Below, piece after piece: positions 5,315 through 12,723 of a DNA stretch of 24,699 nucleotides. The number at the start of each line of letters is the position of its first letter. Position 1 is the stretch's first letter. The notes under the pieces were generated by a model, which did not search any database, had not been told where the DNA came from, and worked only from the letters and a program-made list of their open reading frames with translations. Source of the stretch: JBGSMF01 sp964651475 (GTDB lineage: Bacteria; Chloroflexota; Anaerolineae; Fen-1058); NCBI GenBank assembly GCA_964651475.1, contig CAZYXV010000046.1:1-24699 (forward strand), written 5' to 3'. Position numbers and translations under genes: made by a program.

Positions 5315-6418
5315 ATGTTTGAATTTGAATTGATTGCGACTGCCGGCCGCGCGCGCGCCGGTATTTTTCACACACCGCACGGCGACCTGTTCACGCCGGT
5401 GTATGCGCCAGTGGGCACGCAAGCCAGCGTCAAAGCAGTGCCCCCGCGCGACCTGGTTGAACTGGGCGCGACGCTCGTGCTTGCAAATACCTATCATCTC
5501 TATTTACGTCCCGGCGACGAGCGCGTGGCGAGGCTGGGCGGACTGCATCGTTTTATGGATTGGAATGGGCCGATCCTCACCGATTCGGGCGGCTACCAGG
5601 TGTTCAGCCTGCAAGAACTGCGCAAAATTGACGACGACGGGGTTACGTTCAAATCGCACCTGGACGGCAGCACGCACCGCTTCACGCCAGAAAAGGCCGT
5701 GCAGATTCAAGAAAACCTGGGCGCCGATATCATCATGGCGTTCGACGAATGCGCCCCGCCGCTGGATTACGAGTACAACGTTCGGGCGTTGGCGCGCACG
5801 CACGCCTGGGCGCAGCGCTGCCAGGCCGCGCAAACGCGAGCAGACCAGGCTTTGTTTGGCATCGTGCAGGGCGGCATATTTCAGGATTTGCGCGAACAAT
5901 CGGCGCGCTTTCTGGCCGGGCTGGATTTGCCCGGCTATGCTATCGGCGGGCTTTCGGTGGGCGAGACCAAACCGCAAATGCACGCCGTCTTGGATTGGAT
6001 GGACGCCCTGCTCCCCCAAAACAAGCCGCGCTACCTGATGGGCGTGGGCACCGTTGAGGATTTTTTTCAGGCGGTGGCGCGCGGCGTGGATATTTTCGAC
6101 TGCGTGCTGCCCACCCGGCTGGCCCGTCACGGCGCGGCGCTCATCTCAAATCCGAATGGGGAGAGGGGCGGACGCTTGAACATGCGCAACGCGCAGTACG
6201 CCGACGACCCACAACCGATTGAACCCGGCTGCGCGTGTTACGCCTGCCAGCATTTTTCGCGCGCCTACATCCGCCACTTGCTGCACGCCGGCGAAATTTT
6301 GGGGTTGTATTTGCTTTCGATTCACAACTTGCACGTCTTGCTTGATCTGATGCGCCGGATTCGCGCCAGCATCCTGGCGGGCGCGTTCGAAGAGTTGTGC
6401 GCTGCTTTTTCGAGCTGA
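5315..6418 (+). CDS. tgt: tRNA-guanine(34) transglycosylase
   Basis: A 367-residue bacterial-type Tgt, which exchanges guanine-34 for preQ1 in GU(N) tRNAs during queuosine synthesis. Visible motifs are TDSGGYQVFSL (catalytic Asp at residue 90), GLSVGE, the nucleophile region DIFDCVLPTRLARHG, and the zinc ligands CACYAC with the later histidine in SIHNLH. Length is typical. ATG 5315 fits the family N-terminus (FEFELIATAGRARAGIF); an upstream in-frame ATG at 5279 lies inside the promoter. No ribosome site precedes it, in keeping with a leaderless mRNA. No other queuosine gene is nearby. Confidence 0.97.
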   Translation: MFEFELIATAGRARAGIFHTPHGDLFTPVYAPVGTQASVKAVPPRDLVELGATLVLANTYHLYLRPGDERVARLGGLHRFMDWNGPILTDSGGYQVFSLQELRKIDDDGVTFKSHLDGSTHRFTPEKAVQIQENLGADIIMAFDECAPPLDYEYNVRALARTHAWAQRCQAAQTRADQALFGIVQGGIFQDLREQSARFLAGLDLPGYAIGGLSVGETKPQMHAVLDWMDALLPQNKPRYLMGVGTVEDFFQAVARGVDIFDCVLPTRLARHGAALISNPNGERGGRLNMRNAQYADDPQPIEPGCACYACQHFSRAYIRHLLHAGEILGLYLLSIHNLHVLLDLMRRIRASILAGAFEELCAAFSS

Positions 6419-6431
6419 GGGTGAGACCCAT

Positions 6432-7241
6432 TCACCCCAGCGCCACATCCAACAGCATCATCACCGCAAAGCCCCCCATGGCGCCCAGCGTGGCAATGTC
6501 GGTGCTTTCGCCGCGCTGCGATTCGGGGATGAGTTCCTCGATGACGACGTAAATCATCGCCCCGGCGGCAAAGCTGAGCGCGTATGGCAAGATGGGGCGC
6601 AGCAACAGAACCGACGCCGCGCCCAACACGCCGGCTATCGGCTCGACCATGCCCGAGAGCTGCCCATACCAAAAGCTTTTCAGCCGAGACAGTCCCTCGC
6701 CGCGCAGCGGCATCGAGACTGCCAGCCCTTCCGGGAAATTCTGGATCCCAATGCCCAGCGCCAGCGCCAGCGCGCCGGGCAGCGTGGCAGAGGGCAGCCC
6801 GGCGGCGACTGCGCCAAAAGCGACGCCTACGGCCAGCCCTTCCGGGAAATTGTGCAGTGTGACGGCGAGCACAAGCAAAATGCTGCGCTGCCACTGCGTC
6901 TTGATCCCTTCGCACTCGTCAATGGGCAATCCCAGGTGCAGGTGGGGCAAGACCTGGTCAATTCCCCACAAGAATGCCCCTCCCGACAAAAACCCAATCA
7001 CCGCCGGCAGCCAGGGCGGCATGCTAGATTCCTGGGCCATCTCGATGGCCGGCGCCAGCAGCGACCAGAAACTCGCGGCAATCATCACGCCGGCCGCAAA
7101 GCCGAGCATGGCCTCCAGCAGTTTTCGATTCACGTCTTTGGCGATAAATACGCCAGCGGCGCCCAGGGCAGTCAGTCCCCACGTGAAAAGCGTTGCCAGC
7201 AGGGCCTGGGCGATGGGGTCAAGTGTTTGCAAATTGCCCAT
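6432..7241 (-). CDS. ZIP-family (GufA-type) metal transporter
   Basis: A 269-residue inner-membrane protein with about eight hydrophobic segments, importing zinc or other divalent metals. It has the two metal-binding helices of the GufA branch: HNFPEGLAVGVAFG and QNFPEGLAVS, the Q/N in the second being typical of that branch, plus EELIPE in a later helix, where a further acidic ligand sits. A His-containing loop (LPHLHLG) precedes them. ATG 7241 was chosen over a TTG at 7256. It converges on tgt with only 13 bp between stops. A znuA-like remnant ends just upstream on the same strand, suggesting a former metal-uptake operon. Confidence 0.9.
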   Translation of the reverse strand: MGNLQTLDPIAQALLATLFTWGLTALGAAGVFIAKDVNRKLLEAMLGFAAGVMIAASFWSLLAPAIEMAQESSMPPWLPAVIGFLSGGAFLWGIDQVLPHLHLGLPIDECEGIKTQWQRSILLVLAVTLHNFPEGLAVGVAFGAVAAGLPSATLPGALALALGIGIQNFPEGLAVSMPLRGEGLSRLKSFWYGQLSGMVEPIAGVLGAASVLLLRPILPYALSFAAGAMIYVVIEELIPESQRGESTDIATLGAMGGFAVMMLLDVALG

Positions 7242-7252
7242 TATTGTAAGCC

Positions 7253-7440
7253 TCAAGTTCTTGTGTCAGGCCGTTTCGCCGCGGCTCGGATGCTATCTAC
7301 CAGCTGCGCCAATTGCTGCGAAGGCGACGCGCCCGCGCTGACGCTGGGCTTGATCGCGCCGACGACGTTAAAGCCATTGCGCTCGGCAAAGTGGATTGGC
7401 AGGCGGTCAGCATCACGATCAATCCAGGCGTGACCGGGAG
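7253..7440 (-). pseudogene. 3' remnant of a ZnuA-type metal-binding protein gene
   Basis: One minus-strand frame, with no plausible start, reads HAWIDRDADRLPIHFAERNG, then FNVVGAIKPSVSAGASPS and QQLAQLVDSIRAA, ending at TGA 7253-7255. This resembles the region of ABC-type zinc/manganese-binding lipoproteins in which a histidine is followed by FAERNGF, a PS-rich stretch and LAxLVxxI. Only about 60 residues remain. The stop is 12 bp before the ZIP start. The assignment rests on pattern only, but the metal-transport neighbour supports it. Confidence 0.5.
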
Positions 7441-7633
7441 CCGGCCAATATGTTTATTTGTGCGCATTTGTATCGTCATTTCTGATAATGTTGGGCGCAT
7501 GCCCAAACACAGTATATCATTAGCTTGGAGAACTGTCGAGGGGGGACGGGCGGACGGCGTGCGTCTGGCGCATCGGCCAAAGCGTGGTAAAATCGTCGGG
7601 CGAACAGCAAATGAAAGTGTAAAGGGTGCTTAC
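7441..7633. other. Intergenic region before uppP
   Basis: Together with the znuA remnant this makes about 380 bp without an intact gene. TTGGGC (7491-7496) and TATCAT (7515-7520), 18 bp apart, are a weak plus-strand promoter for uppP. A mini-frame ATG-AAA-GTG-TAA (7611-7622) ends in the uppP ribosome site. Nothing else convincing was seen. Confidence 0.3.
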
Positions 7634-8443
7634 ATGAATCTCATTCAAGCGATTATCTTGGGTATTGTGCAAGGTGTGACCGAATACATCCCGGTATCCA
7701 GTTCGGCGCACCTGGTCTTGGTGCCGTGGCTGTTGCATTGGCCCGACGCCCCTTTCGAATTCGAGGTGCTGGTGCAATGGGGAACGCTGACCGGCGTGTT
7801 TGTTTATTTTTGGAGTGATTTGTGGGGCGTCGCGCGCGGTGTGATTGAAGGGTTGATACGCGGCAAGCCGCTTGGAACGTTCGAGGCGCGGCTGGGTTGG
7901 TACATTGTCCTGGCGACGCTGCCGGCGGCTGTGGCTGGCTTGCTGTTCAAGGAAGCGTTCGAGGTAGCGTTTGCCTCGCCGCGCGCGGTGGCCGCGTTGT
8001 TGCTGGGCACGGCGGCGATGCTGACGGCGGCCGAGTATTTCGGGCGGGGCGCGCGCCACCTATCTGGCCTCACCTGGCTCGACGCGCTGATTGTGGGGCT
8101 GTGGCAGGTGGCGGCGCTGCTGCCCGGCATCAGCCGCTCGGGCGCGACGATTGCCGGCGGCGTGCTGCGCGGCCTGGATCGCAAATCGGCGGCGCGCTTT
8201 AGCTTTTTGATGTCTGTGCCGCCCATGCTGGGCGCGGGCGTGCTGGCGATCAAAGATTTATTGGAGGCCGGCAGCCTGGGCGCGTTGTTGCCCGCGTTGA
8301 TCGCCGGGTTTGTGGCCGCGGCGATTTCTGGCTATGTATGCATCCGTTGGCTGTTGGGCTACTTGCAGCGCGGCACGCTGTACGTGTTTGCCATTTACTG
8401 CGCCGCCGCCGGAATCGTGTGTCTCGTCATCGCTGTGCTATGA
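7634..8443 (+). CDS. uppP: Undecaprenyl-diphosphatase (BacA/UppP)
   Basis: A 269-residue polytopic membrane protein that dephosphorylates undecaprenyl pyrophosphate to recycle the lipid carrier for peptidoglycan and glycan synthesis. Both family signatures are present: GIVQGVTEYIPVSSSAHL at residues 10-27, with the catalytic Glu at 17, and PGISRSGATIAGGVLRGLDR with the key Arg. Length is typical. ATG 7634 has AAAGGG 7 nt upstream; the frame stays open upstream but is not conserved in style. The stop overlaps the start of the next gene (ATGA), so the two should be translated together. Confidence 0.95.
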   Translation: MNLIQAIILGIVQGVTEYIPVSSSAHLVLVPWLLHWPDAPFEFEVLVQWGTLTGVFVYFWSDLWGVARGVIEGLIRGKPLGTFEARLGWYIVLATLPAAVAGLLFKEAFEVAFASPRAVAALLLGTAAMLTAAEYFGRGARHLSGLTWLDALIVGLWQVAALLPGISRSGATIAGGVLRGLDRKSAARFSFLMSVPPMLGAGVLAIKDLLEAGSLGALLPALIAGFVAAAISGYVCIRWLLGYLQRGTLYVFAIYCAAAGIVCLVIAVL

Positions 8444-9252
8444 GTTTCCAAAAATCAAGCAAATATTACATTTTGATTTTTTGCCTCTTGCTGCTGGCGT
8501 CTTGCGGCCCCACGCCCACCGTCACGCCCGACCCCGTTACGTTGACGATTGCCGCGGCGCCCGCTGGCGAGTTGTTGATGGCCGACTTGATCGAAGCATA
8601 CGGCGAAGAGCATGCTTACGTGTCATTTGATTTGGTTCACAGCGATTCGTCAGGCGCGGTCCAGGCCGTGCTGGCCGGCGAAGCTGATCTGGCAGTGGTC
8701 AATCAGGTTTCGACGACGGAGACTATTTGGCTGACGGCGGCAGCGATAGACAATATCGCCGTCGTCGTGCATCCATCTAACCCCATCAGAAACCTGACGC
8801 TTTTGCAGTTGCGCGACGTGTTCCACGGACGCGCCGCGGCGTGGAGCGACGTGGGGGGCGCGCCGGACGACATTACGGTCATCACACGCGAGCGAAACTC
8901 GGAAACCCGCACGCACTTTGAAAGCAAGATATTGGAGGGCCGCAACGTCACGCTCAATGCGATTGTCGCGCCGTCGCCCCAGGCTGTGGTTGACCTGGTA
9001 AGCACGATCACGGCGGCGGTCGGCTATGTTTCAATGTCTGATCGGCCCGCCGGCGTCAGAATGATCGCCGTCGAAGGCGTTTTGCCTTCGACCCTCACTG
9101 CGGCCAATCGCTCGTATCCCATTCACTGGCCGCTTTATTTCGTGGCGCAGCAGGAGCCTGAGCCTGCCAGCCCCATACGAGATTTTGTCAGCTGGGTGCT
9201 TAGCCCGGATGGACAAGCCGTAGTGGGGCAACGCTACGGACGGGTCAAATAA
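8440..9252 (+). CDS. PstS-like substrate-binding lipoprotein
   Basis: A 270-residue exported lipoprotein: hydrophobic signal YYILIFCLLLL followed by the lipobox LASC, then a Pro/Thr-rich linker. The mature part looks like a PBP_like_2 / phosphate-binding PstS domain: LTIAAAPAGELLMADLIEAY, then SGAVQAVLAGEADLAVV, LRDVFHGRAAAWSDVGG and SPDGQAVVGQRYGRVK. The ATG overlaps the uppP stop. No PstCAB permease genes are present in this window, so the ligand is uncertain; phosphate or a similar oxyanion is the family default. A terminator follows 5 bp after the stop. Confidence 0.8.
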   Translation: MSFQKSSKYYILIFCLLLLASCGPTPTVTPDPVTLTIAAAPAGELLMADLIEAYGEEHAYVSFDLVHSDSSGAVQAVLAGEADLAVVNQVSTTETIWLTAAAIDNIAVVVHPSNPIRNLTLLQLRDVFHGRAAAWSDVGGAPDDITVITRERNSETRTHFESKILEGRNVTLNAIVAPSPQAVVDLVSTITAAVGYVSMSDRPAGVRMIAVEGVLPSTLTAANRSYPIHWPLYFVAQQEPEPASPIRDFVSWVLSPDGQAVVGQRYGRVK

Positions 9253-9257
9253 AAAAA

Positions 9258-9290
9258 GGCCGGCGCGCTGCACAAGCCGCCGGCCCTTTC
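9258..9290. terminator. Bidirectional intrinsic terminator
   Basis: The arms GGCCGGCG (9258-9265) and CGCCGGCC (9278-9285) form a GC-rich stem. On the minus strand it is followed by seven T, making a strong terminator for etfBA; on the plus strand only CTTTCTAT follows, a weaker end for the uppP operon. Confidence 0.8.
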
Positions 9291-9297
9291 TATCGCT

Positions 9298-10278
9298 CTA
9301 CTTTCCCAATCGCTTTTTCATTTCTTCCGTCAATGCGGGGACGATTTGGAACAGATCGCCTACCGCGCCATAGCGCGCCAGCTTGAAGATGGGCGCCTCG
9401 GGATCCTTGTTAATCGCCACGATCAACTTGGCCGTGCGCATGCCGGCCTGGTGTTGGATCGCACCGCTGATGCCGCATGCCACGTACAGGTCCGGCGAGA
9501 CAGTTTTGCCCGTCTGCCCAACCTGGTGCGCGTACTGAATCCAGCCCGCGTCCACCGCGGCGCGGCTTGCGCCGACAGCCCCGCCCAAAGCCGCCGCCAA
9601 ATCGCGCACCGGCTTGAACCCATCCGGTCCGCCCACGCCGCGCCCGCCAGAAACAATGATGCGCGCGTCGGCCAGGTTGACCTGGCCTTCGGCCACGATC
9701 CATTCCTGCACTTTGCTGGCGATAGCGTCTTCAGCCAGCACGGGCGGCGTGCTCACAATCTCGCCTGTGCGGCTCGCATCCGGCTCCGGCTTGGGAAAGG
9801 CGCGGTTGCGGATGCTGATGATGACGGGCAGGCGAAGCGGCTCGACGACCGAGTTTAGCTTGCCGGCGTAAATGGGGCGGGTGACGACGAACTTGCCGTC
9901 TTGCAACTCGACGCCAGTGCAATCGGCAATGCCGCCAATGTGCAGTTCAGCAGAAAGCGCCCCGCTCATCTCGCGCCCGCGCGAGGTCGCGCCCAGCAGC
10001 ACGGCCGCCGGCTGATCTTTGGCCAGTTTGGCCAGCACGGCCACGTAAGGTTCAAGGCGATATTCGGCCAACGTGGCGTCGTCGCAGACAATGACCTTGT
10101 CCGCGCCAAAACTGATGGCGTCTTGAGCGATGGCCTCCACACCCTGCCCCAAAACGCACGCCACCACTTTGCCGCCCGTGCCCGCCGCCAACGTGCGCGC
10201 CAGGCCAATGGCTTCCCAGGCAACAGGGGCAGCCTGCCCCTTGAATTGTTCAATCCAAACAAAGATATCGTTGCTCAT
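9298..10278 (-). CDS. etfA: Electron transfer flavoprotein alpha subunit
   Basis: A 326-residue EtfA. With EtfB it forms the FAD/AMP heterodimer that takes electrons from acyl-CoA dehydrogenases to the quinone pool. The C-terminal FAD domain is clear: IIVSGGRGVGGPDGF, VDAGWIQYAHQVGQTGKTV, then YVACGISGAIQHQAGM and INKDPEAPIF. The N-terminal half contains ATSRGREMSGALSAEL. Its ATG overlaps the etfB stop by 4 bp (ATGA), so the subunits are translationally coupled. No ferredoxin domain is fused, so nothing here argues for a bifurcating EtfAB/FixAB complex. Confidence 0.96.
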   Translation of the reverse strand: MSNDIFVWIEQFKGQAAPVAWEAIGLARTLAAGTGGKVVACVLGQGVEAIAQDAISFGADKVIVCDDATLAEYRLEPYVAVLAKLAKDQPAAVLLGATSRGREMSGALSAELHIGGIADCTGVELQDGKFVVTRPIYAGKLNSVVEPLRLPVIISIRNRAFPKPEPDASRTGEIVSTPPVLAEDAIASKVQEWIVAEGQVNLADARIIVSGGRGVGGPDGFKPVRDLAAALGGAVGASRAAVDAGWIQYAHQVGQTGKTVSPDLYVACGISGAIQHQAGMRTAKLIVAINKDPEAPIFKLARYGAVGDLFQIVPALTEEMKKRLGK

Positions 10279-11063
10279 AGAATCTTCTCCGCCATGATCT
10301 TGTCGGCCAGCAGTGCGGCGATTTGCGCCGGGCTATCGCCTGTGACAATGTCGCACGCGCCTTCGCGCGGCGGCGGTGGGAATATGCGCGTCCATTGCAC
10401 CGCGGCGGCCAGCTTGTCTGGCTCCGCGCCAATGTCGGCGGCAGACCACGTGGGCACATTGGCCTTGGCCGCTTTGCGAATGCCCATAAACGAGGGGTAG
10501 CGCGGCTCGTTGATGTCTTTGACCACCGAGATGACCACCGGCAGTTTACTGGCGACGACTTGCTTGCCTTCTTCCAGCAAACGCTCCACGGTGATCGTCT
10601 TGGCAGCGGGGTCAATGGCGCAGATTTTGGATACGTAAGTGAGCACGTTGTATCCCAAATGGCGCGCTACCGATGCGCTGGTCTGCCCGCTCTGCGCGTC
10701 AATCGAAGCCTGGCCAAACAGCACCATATCTACATTGCCGATCTTTTTGATGGCTTGCCCCAAGACGTACGTGGTGACCATGGTATCTGCGCTGGCGTAG
10801 GCCGGGTCAGAAAGCAAGATGGCTTCTTCGCAACCCATAGCGATGGCCGTCTTGAGCGCCTCTTTGGCGCTGTCTTTGCCCATGGTCAAGGCCGAGGCCG
10901 TTCCGCCGTGTTTCTCTTTGAGGCGAAGGGCTTCTTCCAATGCATACTCGTCGAAGGGGTTGACCACCAGGGGCGAATCTCCCCACGACACCTGGCCGTC
11001 AGCGCTTACGGTCAGCGTGGCGGCTGAATCGGGAACCTGCTTGATACATATCACGATACGCAA
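10275..11063 (-). CDS. etfB: Electron transfer flavoprotein beta subunit
   Basis: A 262-residue EtfB beginning RIVICIKQVPDSA, with NPFDEYALEEALRLKE, the AMP-site region (LFGQASIDAQSGQTSASVA) and EEGKQVVASKLPVVISVVK. The start is taken as TTG 11063 because GGAGG lies 6 nt upstream and this matches the family N-terminus; the TTG at 11078 would overlap that ribosome site. It is the first gene of etfBA. The leader contains a 10-bp inverted repeat at 11097-11130 that could be an operator or transcript hairpin. Confidence 0.95.
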   Translation of the reverse strand: MRIVICIKQVPDSAATLTVSADGQVSWGDSPLVVNPFDEYALEEALRLKEKHGGTASALTMGKDSAKEALKTAIAMGCEEAILLSDPAYASADTMVTTYVLGQAIKKIGNVDMVLFGQASIDAQSGQTSASVARHLGYNVLTYVSKICAIDPAAKTITVERLLEEGKQVVASKLPVVISVVKDINEPRYPSFMGIRKAAKANVPTWSAADIGAEPDKLAAAVQWTRIFPPPPREGACDIVTGDSPAQIAALLADKIMAEKIL

Positions 11064-11096
11064 TGTGCACCTCCTCAAAAATGAAAAGATAAACGG

Positions 11097-11130
11097 TCAA
11101 AAGCGATCAGGCAGGGTATTTCGCTTTTGA
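11097..11130. promoter_or_regulatory. Inverted repeat in the etfB leader
   Basis: TCAAAAGCGA (11097-11106) and TCGCTTTTGA (11121-11130) are perfect reverse complements separated by 14 nt. It lies 34 bp upstream of the etfB start, too far for simple ribosome-site masking and without a T-run. An operator is the simplest reading; a transcript hairpin is the alternative. Confidence 0.45.
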
Positions 11131-11170
11131 TATGCAACTCTGTACAGTTTAGCACAAATTGGCCCGAAAG

Positions 11171-12718
11171 TCATCTCCCGCGCATCACCGCCGGCAGGTA
11201 GATGTGTCGCTCGATCATTTCGTCTGCGCCCACGTCAATGCCCGCGCCGTGGGGGCGCGGGTCGCCTTCAAAGTCGTGCGTGATGGTTGCGCCGTTGTCG
11301 CCAGCGTCAATCAACAGAGAAGCCAGGCTGAGGTGATAATCGCCGGCGAGCCGGTCTATGAACTGTGGGTCCACCGACATATCCAGGCTGAGGGTGCCGC
11401 TGGGTTGGCCGGATACGTCAATGGTGTTGCTATAGTAATCGTTGTGAGAAAGCCACGCCACGCAGCCGACGGCCACCGTCACGCCCACGCTGTGCCCCAA
11501 GAGAATGTTGTTCGTCATCGTCACCCACGAGGGAGGCTCCGGATTGACTTTGAGCAAGGCTACGCCTTCTTGCCCGCTGCCCCCGTTGTTATCTACGATG
11601 GTGTTGTTGACGAGGTTGACAGCCGGGCTGTTGCACACATAGACCCCGCCGCCGTCGCGCACGGCGCTGTTGCGGGCGATGATGTGATTGGTCATGGTCA
11701 AGGGCAAATCGCTGCCCCGAATGCAAACGCCGCCGCCCTCTCCGGCGGCGACGGTGTTGCTCAGAACGTGATTGCTGTCCAGTATGGCTGTTACATTGCG
11801 ATACACGTAAAGCCCCCCGCCGCGCCGGACGGCAGTATTGCTGATAATCCGGTTGCCGGTGACGGCGCCGCTCGAAGTGTGTAGAAACACGCCGCCGCCA
11901 AAAAAGGCCGAATTTTCCTCGACGAGATTATCTTGCAAGACCAGCCGCCCCTCGTCCGCGTACACGCCGCCGCCCCTGCCGTCTGTCATCCACGGCACAG
12001 AGTAGACAGCCGTGTTGCGCGCGATCAGGTTGCCGGTGAGCGTGGCAAGCGCCGACGCGCCAACGTACACCCCGCCGCCCCTTCCGCCATTCGTAGTTGT
12101 GAGTTGTGCAATGTTGCCAATGATGGCGTTGTGTTCGAGGATGGCGGCGCTATTGTACACCGCCACGCCGCCGCCATCGCCCGCGCACGTGCTTGCCCGG
12201 CAGGCCAGGTTGCCCGTGATGATGTTGTGCCGGATGAGCACCGCGCTGCCTGGCTGGAAAGCGGGCCGATAGATTTGAACGCCGCCCCCGCCGCGCGCGC
12301 CGGGCGTGCCATCGCCGCCTGTGATGACAAAGCCCTCGATGGTGGGGGAGACGGTTCCTTCAATTCGGATCGCCGGCCCGGCCCGGCGCGCGTCAATCGT
12401 GGTGGTGTAACACGTCCAATCGCGGGCGCCGAAATCGGCGCCCCAGCCGCCTTCCAGCGTGACGCTTTTGGTCAGCGTCACGCTTTCGTAATAGGTTCCT
12501 TCGGCCACGCGGATAGCGTCGCCAGGGACGGCGGCGTTCACCGCGGCCTGGATCAACGTGTAGCAATGTGTGGCCGTGATGATCGAGCAGTCGTGCGCCA
12601 CGTAAAGTACGTCGGGGGTGGCGTAGGCGGCGGGCGTCATCATGCCAGGCGCCACCAGCGCGACAAGCACCATCCCTAATCCGGGGATGCAGGCCCCAAG
12701 CAAACGCAAGCATTTCAT
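11171..12718 (-). CDS. Secreted right-handed beta-helix protein
   Basis: A 515-residue exported protein. A signal-like segment (about residues 1-33, LGMVLVALVAPGMM) is followed by repeated coils containing GGGVY, GGGVF or GGGLY and asparagine-rich turns (IIARNSAV, NTIVDNN), typical of the pectate-lyase-like parallel beta helix. A calcium-free 'choice-of-anchor' style ending follows: LIDAGDNG, DFEGDPRPHGAGIDVGADE. The extreme C-terminus is RHIYLPAVMRGR. Its substrate is not evident; many such proteins bind or cleave polysaccharides. It begins 5 bp after the glycosyltransferase stop, so the two are probably co-transcribed. Confidence 0.85.
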   Translation of the reverse strand: MKCLRLLGACIPGLGMVLVALVAPGMMTPAAYATPDVLYVAHDCSIITATHCYTLIQAAVNAAVPGDAIRVAEGTYYESVTLTKSVTLEGGWGADFGARDWTCYTTTIDARRAGPAIRIEGTVSPTIEGFVITGGDGTPGARGGGGVQIYRPAFQPGSAVLIRHNIITGNLACRASTCAGDGGGVAVYNSAAILEHNAIIGNIAQLTTTNGGRGGGVYVGASALATLTGNLIARNTAVYSVPWMTDGRGGGVYADEGRLVLQDNLVEENSAFFGGGVFLHTSSGAVTGNRIISNTAVRRGGGLYVYRNVTAILDSNHVLSNTVAAGEGGGVCIRGSDLPLTMTNHIIARNSAVRDGGGVYVCNSPAVNLVNNTIVDNNGGSGQEGVALLKVNPEPPSWVTMTNNILLGHSVGVTVAVGCVAWLSHNDYYSNTIDVSGQPSGTLSLDMSVDPQFIDRLAGDYHLSLASLLIDAGDNGATITHDFEGDPRPHGAGIDVGADEMIERHIYLPAVMRGR

Positions 12719-12723
12719 GGCTT

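Noticed and set aside
7313..7633. N-terminal extension of UppP
   Set aside because: The extra 107 residues are not like the family, and ATG 7634 has a good ribosome site and the typical UppP N-terminus.
11159..12679. Plus-strand frames opposite the beta-helix gene
   Set aside because: They mirror the GGG-repeat coils of the minus-strand gene and contain no independent domain.
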